Of a stretch of 58,260 bases of DNA, positions 27,711 to 34,660 are shown in pieces. The position numbers and the translations under genes are program-made. The notes beneath the pieces are model-generated. The model was not told the origin of the DNA and made no database searches. It was given only the letters and a program-made list of their open reading frames with translations. Each line of letters opens with the position of its first letter. Positions within the stretch are counted from its first letter, which is position 1. The stretch is from NCBI GenBank assembly GCA_027315455.1, contig DAHUXZ010000011.1, positions 1 to 58,260 on the forward strand. The letters are read 5' to 3'. Source of the stretch: Thermoplasmata archaeon. Lineage in GTDB: Archaea; Thermoplasmatota; Thermoplasmata; Lutacidiplasmatales; UBA184.

Positions 27711-28211
27711 TTACGGCAAGTTGCGGATCCAGGTCATTTCGGGAGGGCGCCAGTCGGCCTGCCAAAGGGCCCCGATGATCTCCCCGAGATGGTGCGCCTG
27801 CTCGAACGAGACCTGGTAGACGGCGTCCTCGAGCGTGTACTCTCCGGGCATCCACGGTGCCTTCACGCGCGACCGCAGCTGCGCCGGGGTTAGGGTGGCC
27901 ATCAGCCGGTCCACCCCCTCCCAGACCCGGGCGCGATACCGGCGCAGGTCGGCCAGCGACCGGACTTCATCGGGCTGTCGACCCGGCGCGTCGAAGATCT
28001 CCCACCGGCCCTGCGCCACGGCGATGAGCCACGCTTCGTGGACGTTGAGGATGTGGACGAGGGTGTTCTTGAGGGAGAGATGGCCGATCTCCCGGTTCGC
28101 CGACGCCTCCTTCCACCCCCGGCGCGAGACCGCGCGCTCGAACTTCTCGAAGACCGTCCGGTTGTAGGCGACGAGCCGCTGGGCCGACCTCACCTCTCCC
28201 ATCGGCGCCAT
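27711..28211 (-). CDS. DinB/DUF664-type four-helix protein
   Basis: 166 residues, all helical, with the features of DinB-like metal-binding bundles: a first helix (AQRLVAYNRTVFEKFERAVS), the motif SLKNTLVHILNVHEAWLIAV with His ligands, and SFEQAHHLGEIIGALW in the last helix with the second His cluster. Such proteins include thiol-dependent S-transferases and damage-induced proteins; the substrate here is unknown. A CCATAAGC box centred 28 nt upstream of the ATG at 28211 supports this start and a leaderless transcript. That promoter lies within the first bases after, and the end of, the upstream gene. Confidence 0.82.
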   Translation of the reverse strand: MAPMGEVRSAQRLVAYNRTVFEKFERAVSRRGWKEASANREIGHLSLKNTLVHILNVHEAWLIAVAQGRWEIFDAPGRQPDEVRSLADLRRYRARVWEGVDRLMATLTPAQLRSRVKAPWMPGEYTLEDAVYQVSFEQAHHLGEIIGALWQADWRPPEMTWIRNLP

Positions 28212-28235
28212 GACCGGGGCCGCACGGGCCCCGGG

Positions 28236-28244
28236 GCTTATGGC
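28236..28244 (-). promoter_or_regulatory. TATA-like box for the DinB-like gene
   Basis: Minus strand CCATAAGC centred 28 nt before the ATG at 28211; it overlaps the last codons of the upstream gene. Confidence 0.5.
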
Positions 28245-28870
28245 GTACCCCCGAAGGGTTCCTCCACGGGCTCGACCGCCGCATGCCGCTCGCCGAGATA
28301 CTCCTCGACCGCGCGCCAGAGGCCCCGCCCGTACGCGACCTCGGTCCGCCAGCGCAGGGCCCGCGGACCGAGAACGTGGAACGTCATGCGGCGAAGCGAT
28401 GGCTCGGCCCGGGCCGTCACGAGCTGGAGCACGTCTCCTGCGAGCTCCCCTTCCCAGAGCGCGAGATGCTGGGCCGAGTCCGCCATCGCGGCCCGGTACG
28501 AACGAGCCGATTCGTCCCACCCGAAGATCGCCGCGATGCGGACCTCGTGGGCCGTGGGGGCGCCCGTCCCGCGGACGAGCGCGAACTGTCCGATGAGCCA
28601 TCGCCCATCCCGGCTCAGCCGGAGCTCCGACCGTCCGCTCGCATCGATGTCGGACGAGTCGGGACGGTCGGCCACGGCCGCGACGCGACCGACCCAGCGC
28701 CACACTCCACCGATCGCGGCGACGAGCGCCCGCGTCTCGGGCGACGGGCTCGCGGGGCCTTCCGGGCCCCCACGCGCGGAGCGGGGAGCGGCAGCGTCCA
28801 CCGCCGCGGGCTCGACATCGAACGGCGGGACCCGCACCAGCGCGGCCACGGCTCCCTCCGATCCGCTCAC
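28238..28870 (-). CDS. DUF1579-like beta-barrel protein (tentative)
   Basis: A 210-residue protein. An Ala/Pro-rich N-terminus leads into a beta-rich body: IGGVWRWVGRVAAVAD, then LRLSRDGRWLIGQFALV, IAAIFGWDESARSYRAAM, LALWEGELAGDVLQLV and RWRTEVAYGRGLWRAVEEYL. The order of a G-x-W strand, a 'DGRWL' strand, an 'FGWD..RSYRA' strand and 'WEGELAGD' fits the DUF1579-type barrel, whose role is poorly known. The GTG at 28870 follows GAGGCGG. It precedes the DinB-like gene by 26 bp on the same strand. Confidence 0.6.
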   Translation of the reverse strand: MSGSEGAVAALVRVPPFDVEPAAVDAAAPRSARGGPEGPASPSPETRALVAAIGGVWRWVGRVAAVADRPDSSDIDASGRSELRLSRDGRWLIGQFALVRGTGAPTAHEVRIAAIFGWDESARSYRAAMADSAQHLALWEGELAGDVLQLVTARAEPSLRRMTFHVLGPRALRWRTEVAYGRGLWRAVEEYLGERHAAVEPVEEPFGGTP

Positions 28871-29214
28871 CCGCCTCGCCCCCGCTGACCGACCGCGAAC
28901 GAGGATTTGCTCCCCCAGTCAAGCGCCGTTCACTCCTCCGAAGGTCGAACCGGGGGGCCGGCGCCGTGCGTTCGCTCCCGGTAGCCGATCCCGCCCGGCC
29001 CCCCGGCAGGGGCCGGGGACGTAGAGCGCTCGGCGGCAGGATGCCGAGCGGCCCCATCCTCCCGGGGAAAAGCGCCCCGGGCGTCCGCACCGCACCGGGG
29101 GGCGAGAGGTGGCCGGGCCGGCGGGAGGCCGACCCGGGCCGGAAACGGTTGGGCCGTCCGCGGTCGCGGACGGCCCTACGGGAACGCAGACCCTCTACCG
29201 CGACGGCTCCGGGC
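28871..29214. other. Intergenic region with hairpin
   Basis: Holds a possible weak promoter for the gene starting at 28870 and, at 29151-29176, a perfect hairpin just past the end of the minus-strand sialidase-like gene. The remaining frames are Arg/Gly/Pro-rich without motif. Confidence 0.4.
29151..29176 (-). terminator. GC-rich perfect hairpin 3' of the sialidase-like gene
   Basis: GGGCCGTCCGC pairs with GCGGACGGCCC (11 bp) around a 4-base loop, about 40 nt past the stop codon of the minus-strand gene ending at 29215. It may stabilise the 3' end or help termination; no T-run follows. Confidence 0.45.
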
Positions 29215-30996
29215 CTACTCCTCCGCCATGCCCAGGAACGGGTCCGCCTGGAAGGTGCCGAGCTCGACCTGGTAGTTGCCCGTGAAGGTGACGTAGATCG
29301 TCCCACCGAGGGCGACGCACGTCAGGTAGTCACCGTACTGCGGCACGATGAACGACCCGCCGAACCCGCTCGCGGCGAGGTAGTTGTACATCGCCGGGTC
29401 GGCGTTCGGCTCGTCGGAGGTCGAGGTGACGCGGACCATGGTCCAGGTCTTCCCCTGGTCGGTGGAGACCTGCGAGACGACGTCCGTCCGGTGGTTGAAC
29501 GGGTCGTACGCCGTCGTGTAGTAGGTCACGACGACGGCGCCGTTCGAGGGATCGACGCTCAGCGACGGCTGGACGTTGACCGACCCGCTCGAGGCGATGT
29601 TCGCGGTCTTCGCCCAGGTCGTCCCGCCGTTGGTCGACCGGGCGAAGATGATCCCCGACTGGCCGCAGTCCCCCGGGAGGGCGGGCGAGTAGAACGCGTA
29701 GTAGTTGCCACCGGTGCAGACGTCGATCGCGAAGTAGAGGTTGTTGGAGTTGCCGCTCGTGTCGACGGCGAGCGTGTCGATCGACGCCGTGCGGAACTGC
29801 TCCGTCGCGTACCCGCTGAGCGCGCTGAAACCGGGGTAGAGCGTCCCTGCGCCCATGAAGCTCACGATCTGGTGGATCGAGCCGAAGCTCGCGCCACCGG
29901 GCGCGCTGGTCGTCTCGTAGCAGGTGATCGGCCCGGTCGTCGTGGCCGTGCCGAAGTTGCACCAGCTGACGTAGACGTTGCCGTTGGCCCCGACGACGAC
30001 CGTCGAGAAGGCGACGTACGGGCTCGCGCCGGAGAGGACCGTGGCGGATCCGCCCGAGAGCATCGTGCACGACAGGCTCGGGGTGCAGCGCGCGAGGTAC
30101 GTCGAGCTCGTCCCGTTCGGGTAGAAGTGGTCCCACGCGATGTACGCGTCCCCGAAGTAGGTCGAGGACGAGTCCATGTCCACGGCGAGGGTGTCCTTGT
30201 CCTCGAAGGAGCCCGCGACGTTCGAGGTGTTCCCGAACACGAGGCCGGCGCTCCAGCAGCCGTTCACCGTCGGATTCAGGAGCGGGGTCGCGCAGGCCGG
30301 GCCGGATTTCCAGAGGTTGGCGTTCGAGATCGCGAGCTCGATGCCGTTCGCGCTCGTGTTCTGGCTGATCGCGAGCGATGCGTAGTAGAAGTTGCCGTTC
30401 CCCGCGTAGGCGACCATGGGGTCGCCCCACGACGTGAGGACGGAGGTGAACGGCGCCTCGCCGTTGTAGAGCGTCGCGACGAGCGACGGGATGTCGTTCG
30501 ACTTCATCACGGAGGTGCCGCCATTGCCCGTCGTCGAGAATCCCGAGAGGGACTCCGTGTAGCCGGACGGGCAGTTCACCGGCGGAAGCGAGGGACAGAA
30601 GAACATCCGCGCGTCGTTGACACCGCCGACGATGCGGGAGGTGTTCTGCGGGTCGACCGCGACCGTCGTCTCGCTCTGGGGCATGTAGCTGTTGTCGTTG
30701 ATGAACCGCAGTGCGTTGATCGGCACCGAGGTCATCCCTCCGCCGCCCACCGCGCCGGCCGGCGCGGCGACCGCGGCGAGACTGTGCACGTTCGGCGTGG
30801 CCTTCCCGATCGCGATGGCAGCCACGCTCGACAACGGCGCATGGAACCGGTTCGCCGGCGCCGGGTTGTACGACACCAGCGGCAGGACGTGGCTCGGGCT
30901 GCTGACGGTCGCGGCCGGCCGGGACGCCCCGGGGACCAGGATCATCAGCGCCGCCACGCCGATGGCGATCACTGCGGCCATTCCCATTCGATTCAT
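29215..30996 (-). CDS. Secreted sialidase-like beta-propeller protein
   Basis: About 593 residues. A signal peptide (MGMAAVIAIGVAALMILVPG) precedes a propeller with features of the sialidase/BNR-repeat superfamily: SETTVAVDPQNTSRIVGGVN, AGNGNFYYASLAIS, KDTLAVDMDSSSTYFGDAYI, GIIFARSTNGGTTWAKTAN (an Asp-box-like S-T-N-G-G-T-T-W) and VSQVSTDQGKTWTMVRV (a second one). The conserved Arg triad of true sialidases is not evident, so enzyme activity is uncertain. Several Cys pairs suggest disulfides. No C-terminal anchor is seen, so it may be released or bound by other means. AGGAGGAGACAG before the ATG at 30996 fixes the start. Confidence 0.82.
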   Translation of the reverse strand: MNRMGMAAVIAIGVAALMILVPGASRPAATVSSPSHVLPLVSYNPAPANRFHAPLSSVAAIAIGKATPNVHSLAAVAAPAGAVGGGGMTSVPINALRFINDNSYMPQSETTVAVDPQNTSRIVGGVNDARMFFCPSLPPVNCPSGYTESLSGFSTTGNGGTSVMKSNDIPSLVATLYNGEAPFTSVLTSWGDPMVAYAGNGNFYYASLAISQNTSANGIELAISNANLWKSGPACATPLLNPTVNGCWSAGLVFGNTSNVAGSFEDKDTLAVDMDSSSTYFGDAYIAWDHFYPNGTSSTYLARCTPSLSCTMLSGGSATVLSGASPYVAFSTVVVGANGNVYVSWCNFGTATTTGPITCYETTSAPGGASFGSIHQIVSFMGAGTLYPGFSALSGYATEQFRTASIDTLAVDTSGNSNNLYFAIDVCTGGNYYAFYSPALPGDCGQSGIIFARSTNGGTTWAKTANIASSGSVNVQPSLSVDPSNGAVVVTYYTTAYDPFNHRTDVVSQVSTDQGKTWTMVRVTSTSDEPNADPAMYNYLAASGFGGSFIVPQYGDYLTCVALGGTIYVTFTGNYQVELGTFQADPFLGMAEE

Positions 30997-31243
30997 TCTG
31001 TCTCCTCCTTCCTCATCCCTTCCGCTTCGATCCCCACGGCCGGACGGGTCGGCCCGGAGGGCATCCCGGACCGGCGGGGGGAGCGCGTCATCCGGCAGGG
31101 GGTTCATCTGACCATCGCCGGGATGCACGCGCCCCGCCGAACCGTTCCGGCGTGGAAGAAAACATCAAATTGATATTCCGGCACTCGATTTGGATGGGAA
31201 CACGTCGCGTAGCGTCTCGTTGCGACGGACCGCCGCGATACTA

Positions 31244-31255
31244 CGTATGCATACG
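31244..31255. repeat. 12-bp perfect palindrome
   Basis: CGTATGCATACG, in the AT-richer gap between the sialidase-like gene (start 30996) and the small membrane protein gene (end 31267). It may be an operator or simply chance. Confidence 0.3.
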
Positions 31256-31266
31256 CGTCCCGCCCG

Positions 31267-31500
31267 TCACCTCCCGGGCCGGCGGGCATCGCCCTCGCGG
31301 ACGCGGGCCCCATGCTCCAGCGCCACCGCGCCGCTCTCCATCGCCCCACCGAACACGATGAGCATCAGCGCGGGCAGCAGTAGGAGGTCGGGCACGAGCC
31401 GCGCCCCGGGAAAGCCGGGGTCGTAGGCCGAGAGGACGAAGATCGTGAGGAACGCGACCGCGCCCAGGGCGATCCCGCTGAGGAGGACGGCGACGTTCAT
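31267..31500 (-). CDS. Small two-helix membrane protein
   Basis: 77 residues: an N-terminal helix (VAVLLSGIALGAVAFLTIFV), a short loop (SAYDPGFPGARLVP) and a second helix (LLLLPALMLIVFGGAM) followed by a charged tail. Composition and helix spacing support a real gene. No motif and no known family; it lies upstream of the sialidase-like gene on the same strand but 270 bp away. Confidence 0.65.
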   Translation of the reverse strand: MNVAVLLSGIALGAVAFLTIFVLSAYDPGFPGARLVPDLLLLPALMLIVFGGAMESGAVALEHGARVREGDARRPGR

Positions 31501-31668
31501 CGCGGGACCGACGGGAGCCGCACCGGGGTGGGGCCGGTCTCCCGCGAGACCGCCCGCGCGCCGGGAGCCGAAGCGATCCCGTCGCCGGGTCGGTGCCGAA
31601 CCGGCCCCGCCTCCGGGCGCCCTCCCCTGACGTGCAATAGCATGGCCCGGAGGACGACCGCGACGATT

Positions 31669-31677
31669 CGTTTAAGT
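31669..31677 (+). promoter_or_regulatory. TATA-like box for the GltD-like gene
   Basis: CGTTTAAGT, about 54 nt before the ATG at 31727; the predicted leader of about 28 nt contains the GAGGT ribosome binding site. Confidence 0.5.
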
Positions 31678-31726
31678 GCGCCGGCCCTCTGGTCCTAGCG
31701 GGGAACGGGTCCCCCGAGGTATGCCC

Positions 31727-33163
31727 ATGACGTCCGCCTCCTCACGCTATTCCAGGGTCGAAGTGCCCGAAGAGCATCCCGATGTCCGTGTCGTGGACTT
31801 CCGCGAGGTACTGCACTCGTACTCGCCGGAGGAAGCGATGCTCGAGGCCCAGCGCTGCCTCCAGTGCGCGCTTCCGTTCTGCGTCGAGGCCTGCCCCATC
31901 ACCCAGGATTGCCGGGGGTACATCGGCCTCGTGGCGAACGGCCAGTTTGACGAGGCGGCTCGCCTCACTCTCCGGGAGAACCCCCTCGCGTCCACCCTGT
32001 GCAAGGTCTGTTACCATTACTGCGAGGACGCCTGCATCATGAAGGGACGCGGCGTTCCGATCGCCATCCGGCACCTCAAGCGGGCCGCCCTCGAGTTCGG
32101 CGACTCGGGGTTGAGCTACGTCCCGAGCGCCCCGCGCCGGGAGCGGATCGCGGTCATCGGGGCCGGTCCGGCGGGCATCATGGCCGCCTGGGAGCTTGGC
32201 CTGCGGGGCTACTCGGTGACGGTCCTCGAGCGGCAACCCGCCGTGGGGGGCCAGGCCGGTGCGATCCCGCACTACCGCATGCCGAACCATGAGCTCCTGA
32301 TCGACCTCCAGCGCTTCCGCCACCTCGACGTGACGTTCGTCGAAGGCAAGGCGGCCGGGGTCGATTTCACTCCCGAAAGCCTCCTCCAGGACGGCTACCG
32401 GGCGGTCTTCATCGCCATCGGCGCGTCGAAGGCCGGATCCCCGGGGGTCCCGGGCGAACACCTCAAGGGGGTCCTCCACGCCCTCGATTTCCTCTACGAC
32501 GTGAACCAGAACCGGCCGGTGGCTCTCGGACGGAAGATCGTGGTCATCGGCGGTGGGGACGTCGCTGTCGACGCGGTGCGTTCGTCGCTCCGCCTGTCGC
32601 CGGGGGCCCACGTGACGATGGCCTATCGTCGCACGCGCGGGGAGTCTCCGGCGGGTGAGGAGGAGATCCGTGAGACCGAGCCGGAGGGGATCGAGTTCCG
32701 CTGGCTGCTCTCACCGTCCCGGATCCTCGGCGCGGACCACGTGGAAGGCGTCGTCTTCCAGAAGATGGAGCTCAGCGCGCCGGACGCCTCGGGCCGCCGC
32801 AGCGTAGTCCCGGTCGAGGGGGCGCTCGAGACCGTTCCCTGCGACACGGTCATTCTTGCCGTCGGAGAGAAGGCCGACCTCCGCGGGTTCTCCCAGGACC
32901 TCGGCCTCAAGATCGGCACGAAGGGCTGGCCCGAAGGGGTCCACGCCGACTCTTCGACCAACGTCGAGGGCATCTTCGCGGCGGGGGGACGCTCCGTCGT
33001 CCATGCGATGGCGGCCGGCACCAAGGCGGCCGAGGCGATCGACGAGTTCCTGCGCCGGAAGGACGGTCTTCCCGCCCCGCAGCCACGCCCGGATCCGTAC
33101 GGTGAGGGCCAGATCCCCCCCCACGTACCGCACGGCTACTCCGGGCCCGTCTGGCGGCCGTAG
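31727..33163 (+). CDS. GltD-like NAD(P)-dependent FAD/iron-sulfur oxidoreductase
   Basis: About 478 residues. An N-terminal iron-sulfur domain has two Cys-rich stretches (CLQCALPFCVEACPITQDCR and CKVCYHYCEDACIMKGRGVP). A FAD-binding Rossmann fold follows (IAVIGAGPAGIMAAWELGLR, then VLERQPAVGGQAG), then an NAD(P)-binding fold (KIVVIGGGDVAVDAVRSS), and an FAD-closing motif near the end (NVEGIFAAGG). This order is that of the glutamate synthase small subunit and its relatives (NfnB, sulfide dehydrogenase, DPD N-terminal part). No large subunit gene is adjacent, so the partner and reaction remain open. ATG 31727 is chosen over 31721 for its spacing to GAGGT. Confidence 0.88.
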   Translation: MTSASSRYSRVEVPEEHPDVRVVDFREVLHSYSPEEAMLEAQRCLQCALPFCVEACPITQDCRGYIGLVANGQFDEAARLTLRENPLASTLCKVCYHYCEDACIMKGRGVPIAIRHLKRAALEFGDSGLSYVPSAPRRERIAVIGAGPAGIMAAWELGLRGYSVTVLERQPAVGGQAGAIPHYRMPNHELLIDLQRFRHLDVTFVEGKAAGVDFTPESLLQDGYRAVFIAIGASKAGSPGVPGEHLKGVLHALDFLYDVNQNRPVALGRKIVVIGGGDVAVDAVRSSLRLSPGAHVTMAYRRTRGESPAGEEEIRETEPEGIEFRWLLSPSRILGADHVEGVVFQKMELSAPDASGRRSVVPVEGALETVPCDTVILAVGEKADLRGFSQDLGLKIGTKGWPEGVHADSSTNVEGIFAAGGRSVVHAMAAGTKAAEAIDEFLRRKDGLPAPQPRPDPYGEGQIPPHVPHGYSGPVWRP

Positions 33164-33253
33164 CCGGACCCGGTTCGCCGGCCGTCGCGACCCCGCGCCG
33201 GTCGCGCTTTTCGGGGTCGCCCGTGCGACCGGAGGCCGACCCGCCCTCCCTGG

Positions 33254-33446
33254 ATGGGCGAGAGCTGTCGCCCGGAGGACTGCGGCGTGCACGGCCATTG
33301 CGCCCGTCCCGTCCACGGCCTGCCGATGCGCCACTACGAGGAGCCGCCCCACCGCCGAGCGTCGCGAGCCCCCTCCCGGGGAGAAGGTCGCTCTCGAGCG
33401 CCGCCTCGAGGCGACCGAGGCGCGGCCCGGGGAGCTGGGGGGGTAA
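33254..33446 (+). pseudogene. Cys/His-rich miniprotein gene, probably frameshifted
   Basis: The ATG at 33254 opens a sequence with an unusual metal-site-like N-terminus (MGESCRPEDCGVHGHCARPV, then HGLPMRHYEEPP). Near 33350-33385 the coding pattern appears to move to another frame, which continues EKVALERRLEATEARPGELG and stops at 33446. Joined, the two parts make a ~64-residue protein with a C-x4-C-x2-H-x1-H-C cluster and a C-terminal coiled coil, a typical layout for small archaeal metal-binding proteins. A one-base error in the sequence or a real mutation is equally possible. Family unknown. Confidence 0.4.
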
Positions 33447-33599
33447 CCGGCCTCGGGCGCGCGCCGGGTCGGCCGGGGACCCGTTCGTCGGCGACCCCGG
33501 GGGACAGCGCGGGCCTCCCGGCGGTCGGGCGAGGCAGGTCATCCGCTCTTGACGCCGGGCAGATATGTCCGGCGCGGCCGTGCGTTGCCGAGAGAGACC

Positions 33600-34127
33600 A
33601 TGACGCAAACCGCGAAGCCCGACCTGATCGATCACCTCCGCCGGGAACAGGCCAACGCCGTGCGACTGTACCTGCAGTACAAGGGCTACCACTGGAACGT
33701 CGCCGGCCCGCTGTTCCACGATCTCCACCTGATGTTCGATGCCCACGCCACGCAGGTCTTCGAGACGATCGACCCGCTCGCCGAGCGCCAGCGCATGCTC
33801 GGCGCGACGGCCGGCTACACGCTCGAGGACGTCCGGGCGGCCGCGTCGCTGCCCGAGGAGGCCGCGCTCCCGGCGTCGCCCCGGGAGATGATCGAGCGAC
33901 TGCGCGAGGCGCACCGGGAGATCATCCTCGGGCTCAAGCGCGGCTTCGACCGCGCCGACGAGGACGGGGACCCCGGCACCGCGGACCTTTTCGCGAAGAT
34001 CGTGCAGGAGCACGAGAAGATGGAGTGGTTCCTTCGGGAGACGCTCGAGGGGCCCTCGACGCTCTTGGACGCGGCGGCCGCCTCGACCGGGGCGGTCCGC
34101 GCCCCGACGGTCCGGCCGAGCCCCTAG
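33600..34127 (+). CDS. Dps/ferritin-like iron-storage protein
   Basis: About 175 residues forming a four-helix bundle. The first helices carry the Dps pattern QYKGYHWNVAGPLFHDLHLM followed by FDAHATQVFETIDPLAER, with the His, Asp and Glu that make the inter-subunit ferroxidase site. The last helix (ADLFAKIVQEHEKMEWFLRE) is typical, and an Ala/Pro tail follows. Dps cages take up Fe(II) with peroxide, protecting DNA and proteins from oxidative damage, which fits the MsrB and Usp genes in this window. GAGAGACC precedes the ATG at 33600, and an AGATATG box lies about 35 nt upstream. Confidence 0.9.
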   Translation: MTQTAKPDLIDHLRREQANAVRLYLQYKGYHWNVAGPLFHDLHLMFDAHATQVFETIDPLAERQRMLGATAGYTLEDVRAAASLPEEAALPASPREMIERLREAHREIILGLKRGFDRADEDGDPGTADLFAKIVQEHEKMEWFLRETLEGPSTLLDAAAASTGAVRAPTVRPSP

Positions 34128-34403
34128 GGACGCTCGCCCGTCTCGTCGGGGCGGCCGGTGGGGCCGGCCCCCCGACGGTCGAGCGACCCTCCCCGCGACG
34201 CTTTTCGAGCGCGCGGTAGGCGAGGGAGGTGCCAAGAGCGTCCCGGAGGAGGACCGCCCGGCCTCGCTGCGCGCCGGGGGGCGGAGGAGGCGGCCAGGGA
34301 CGAACCCGCCCCCGGCCGGCCCGGGCCCGTCCGCGGATGCCCGGTCCGCGCCCGTTCTTCCCGATGCCCCGGCCCGATCGGCCCCTCTCGGCTCCAAGCA
34401 AAC

Positions 34404-34410
34404 CTATTTT
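34404..34410 (+). promoter_or_regulatory. TATA-like box for the mini zinc-finger gene
   Basis: CTATTTT centred 29 nt before the ATG at 34436, consistent with a leaderless transcript. Confidence 0.5.
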
Positions 34411-34435
34411 GCGCCGCCCCGGCTGTCGATTGACG

Positions 34436-34606
34436 ATGGCACCCCCACCTCCGCCCGAGACCGTAGGCTCCCGTCCCAGCGAGATCATGCTCTACCGATG
34501 CCTCGTCTGCGGCTTCCAGACGCTCCGCGGCGACGAGATCAGCGAGCACCTGATGACCCACGCCGAGGCAGCGAAGTACGCCTTCTCCGGGGTCATCAAG
34601 GGCTAG
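34436..34606 (+). CDS. Mini C2H2 zinc-finger protein
   Basis: A 56-residue protein: a Pro-rich start and one zinc finger (LYRCLVCGFQTLRGDEISEH, then LMTHAEAAKYAF). The two Cys and two His (C-x2-C...H-x3-H) are those of a C2H2 finger, common in small archaeal transcription-related or nucleic-acid-binding proteins. The start at 34436 is supported by the TATA-like box 29 nt upstream. Targets are unknown. Confidence 0.75.
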   Translation: MAPPPPPETVGSRPSEIMLYRCLVCGFQTLRGDEISEHLMTHAEAAKYAFSGVIKG

Positions 34607-34660
34607 TCGGCCAAAGGATCCTGCCGGCCGCGCGCTGCCGCGTGCGTCGGCCCGGGCGGC

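Noticed and set aside
28966-31173. 735-codon plus frame opposite the sialidase-like gene
   Set aside because: Arg/Val/Gly/Asp-rich shadow without motif; the minus frame has a signal peptide, Asp-box-like motifs and a ribosome binding site.
33549-33599. Upstream start for Dps
   Set aside because: The added residues are basic and outside the fold; a TATA-like box at 33561-33570 would be inside the coding region.
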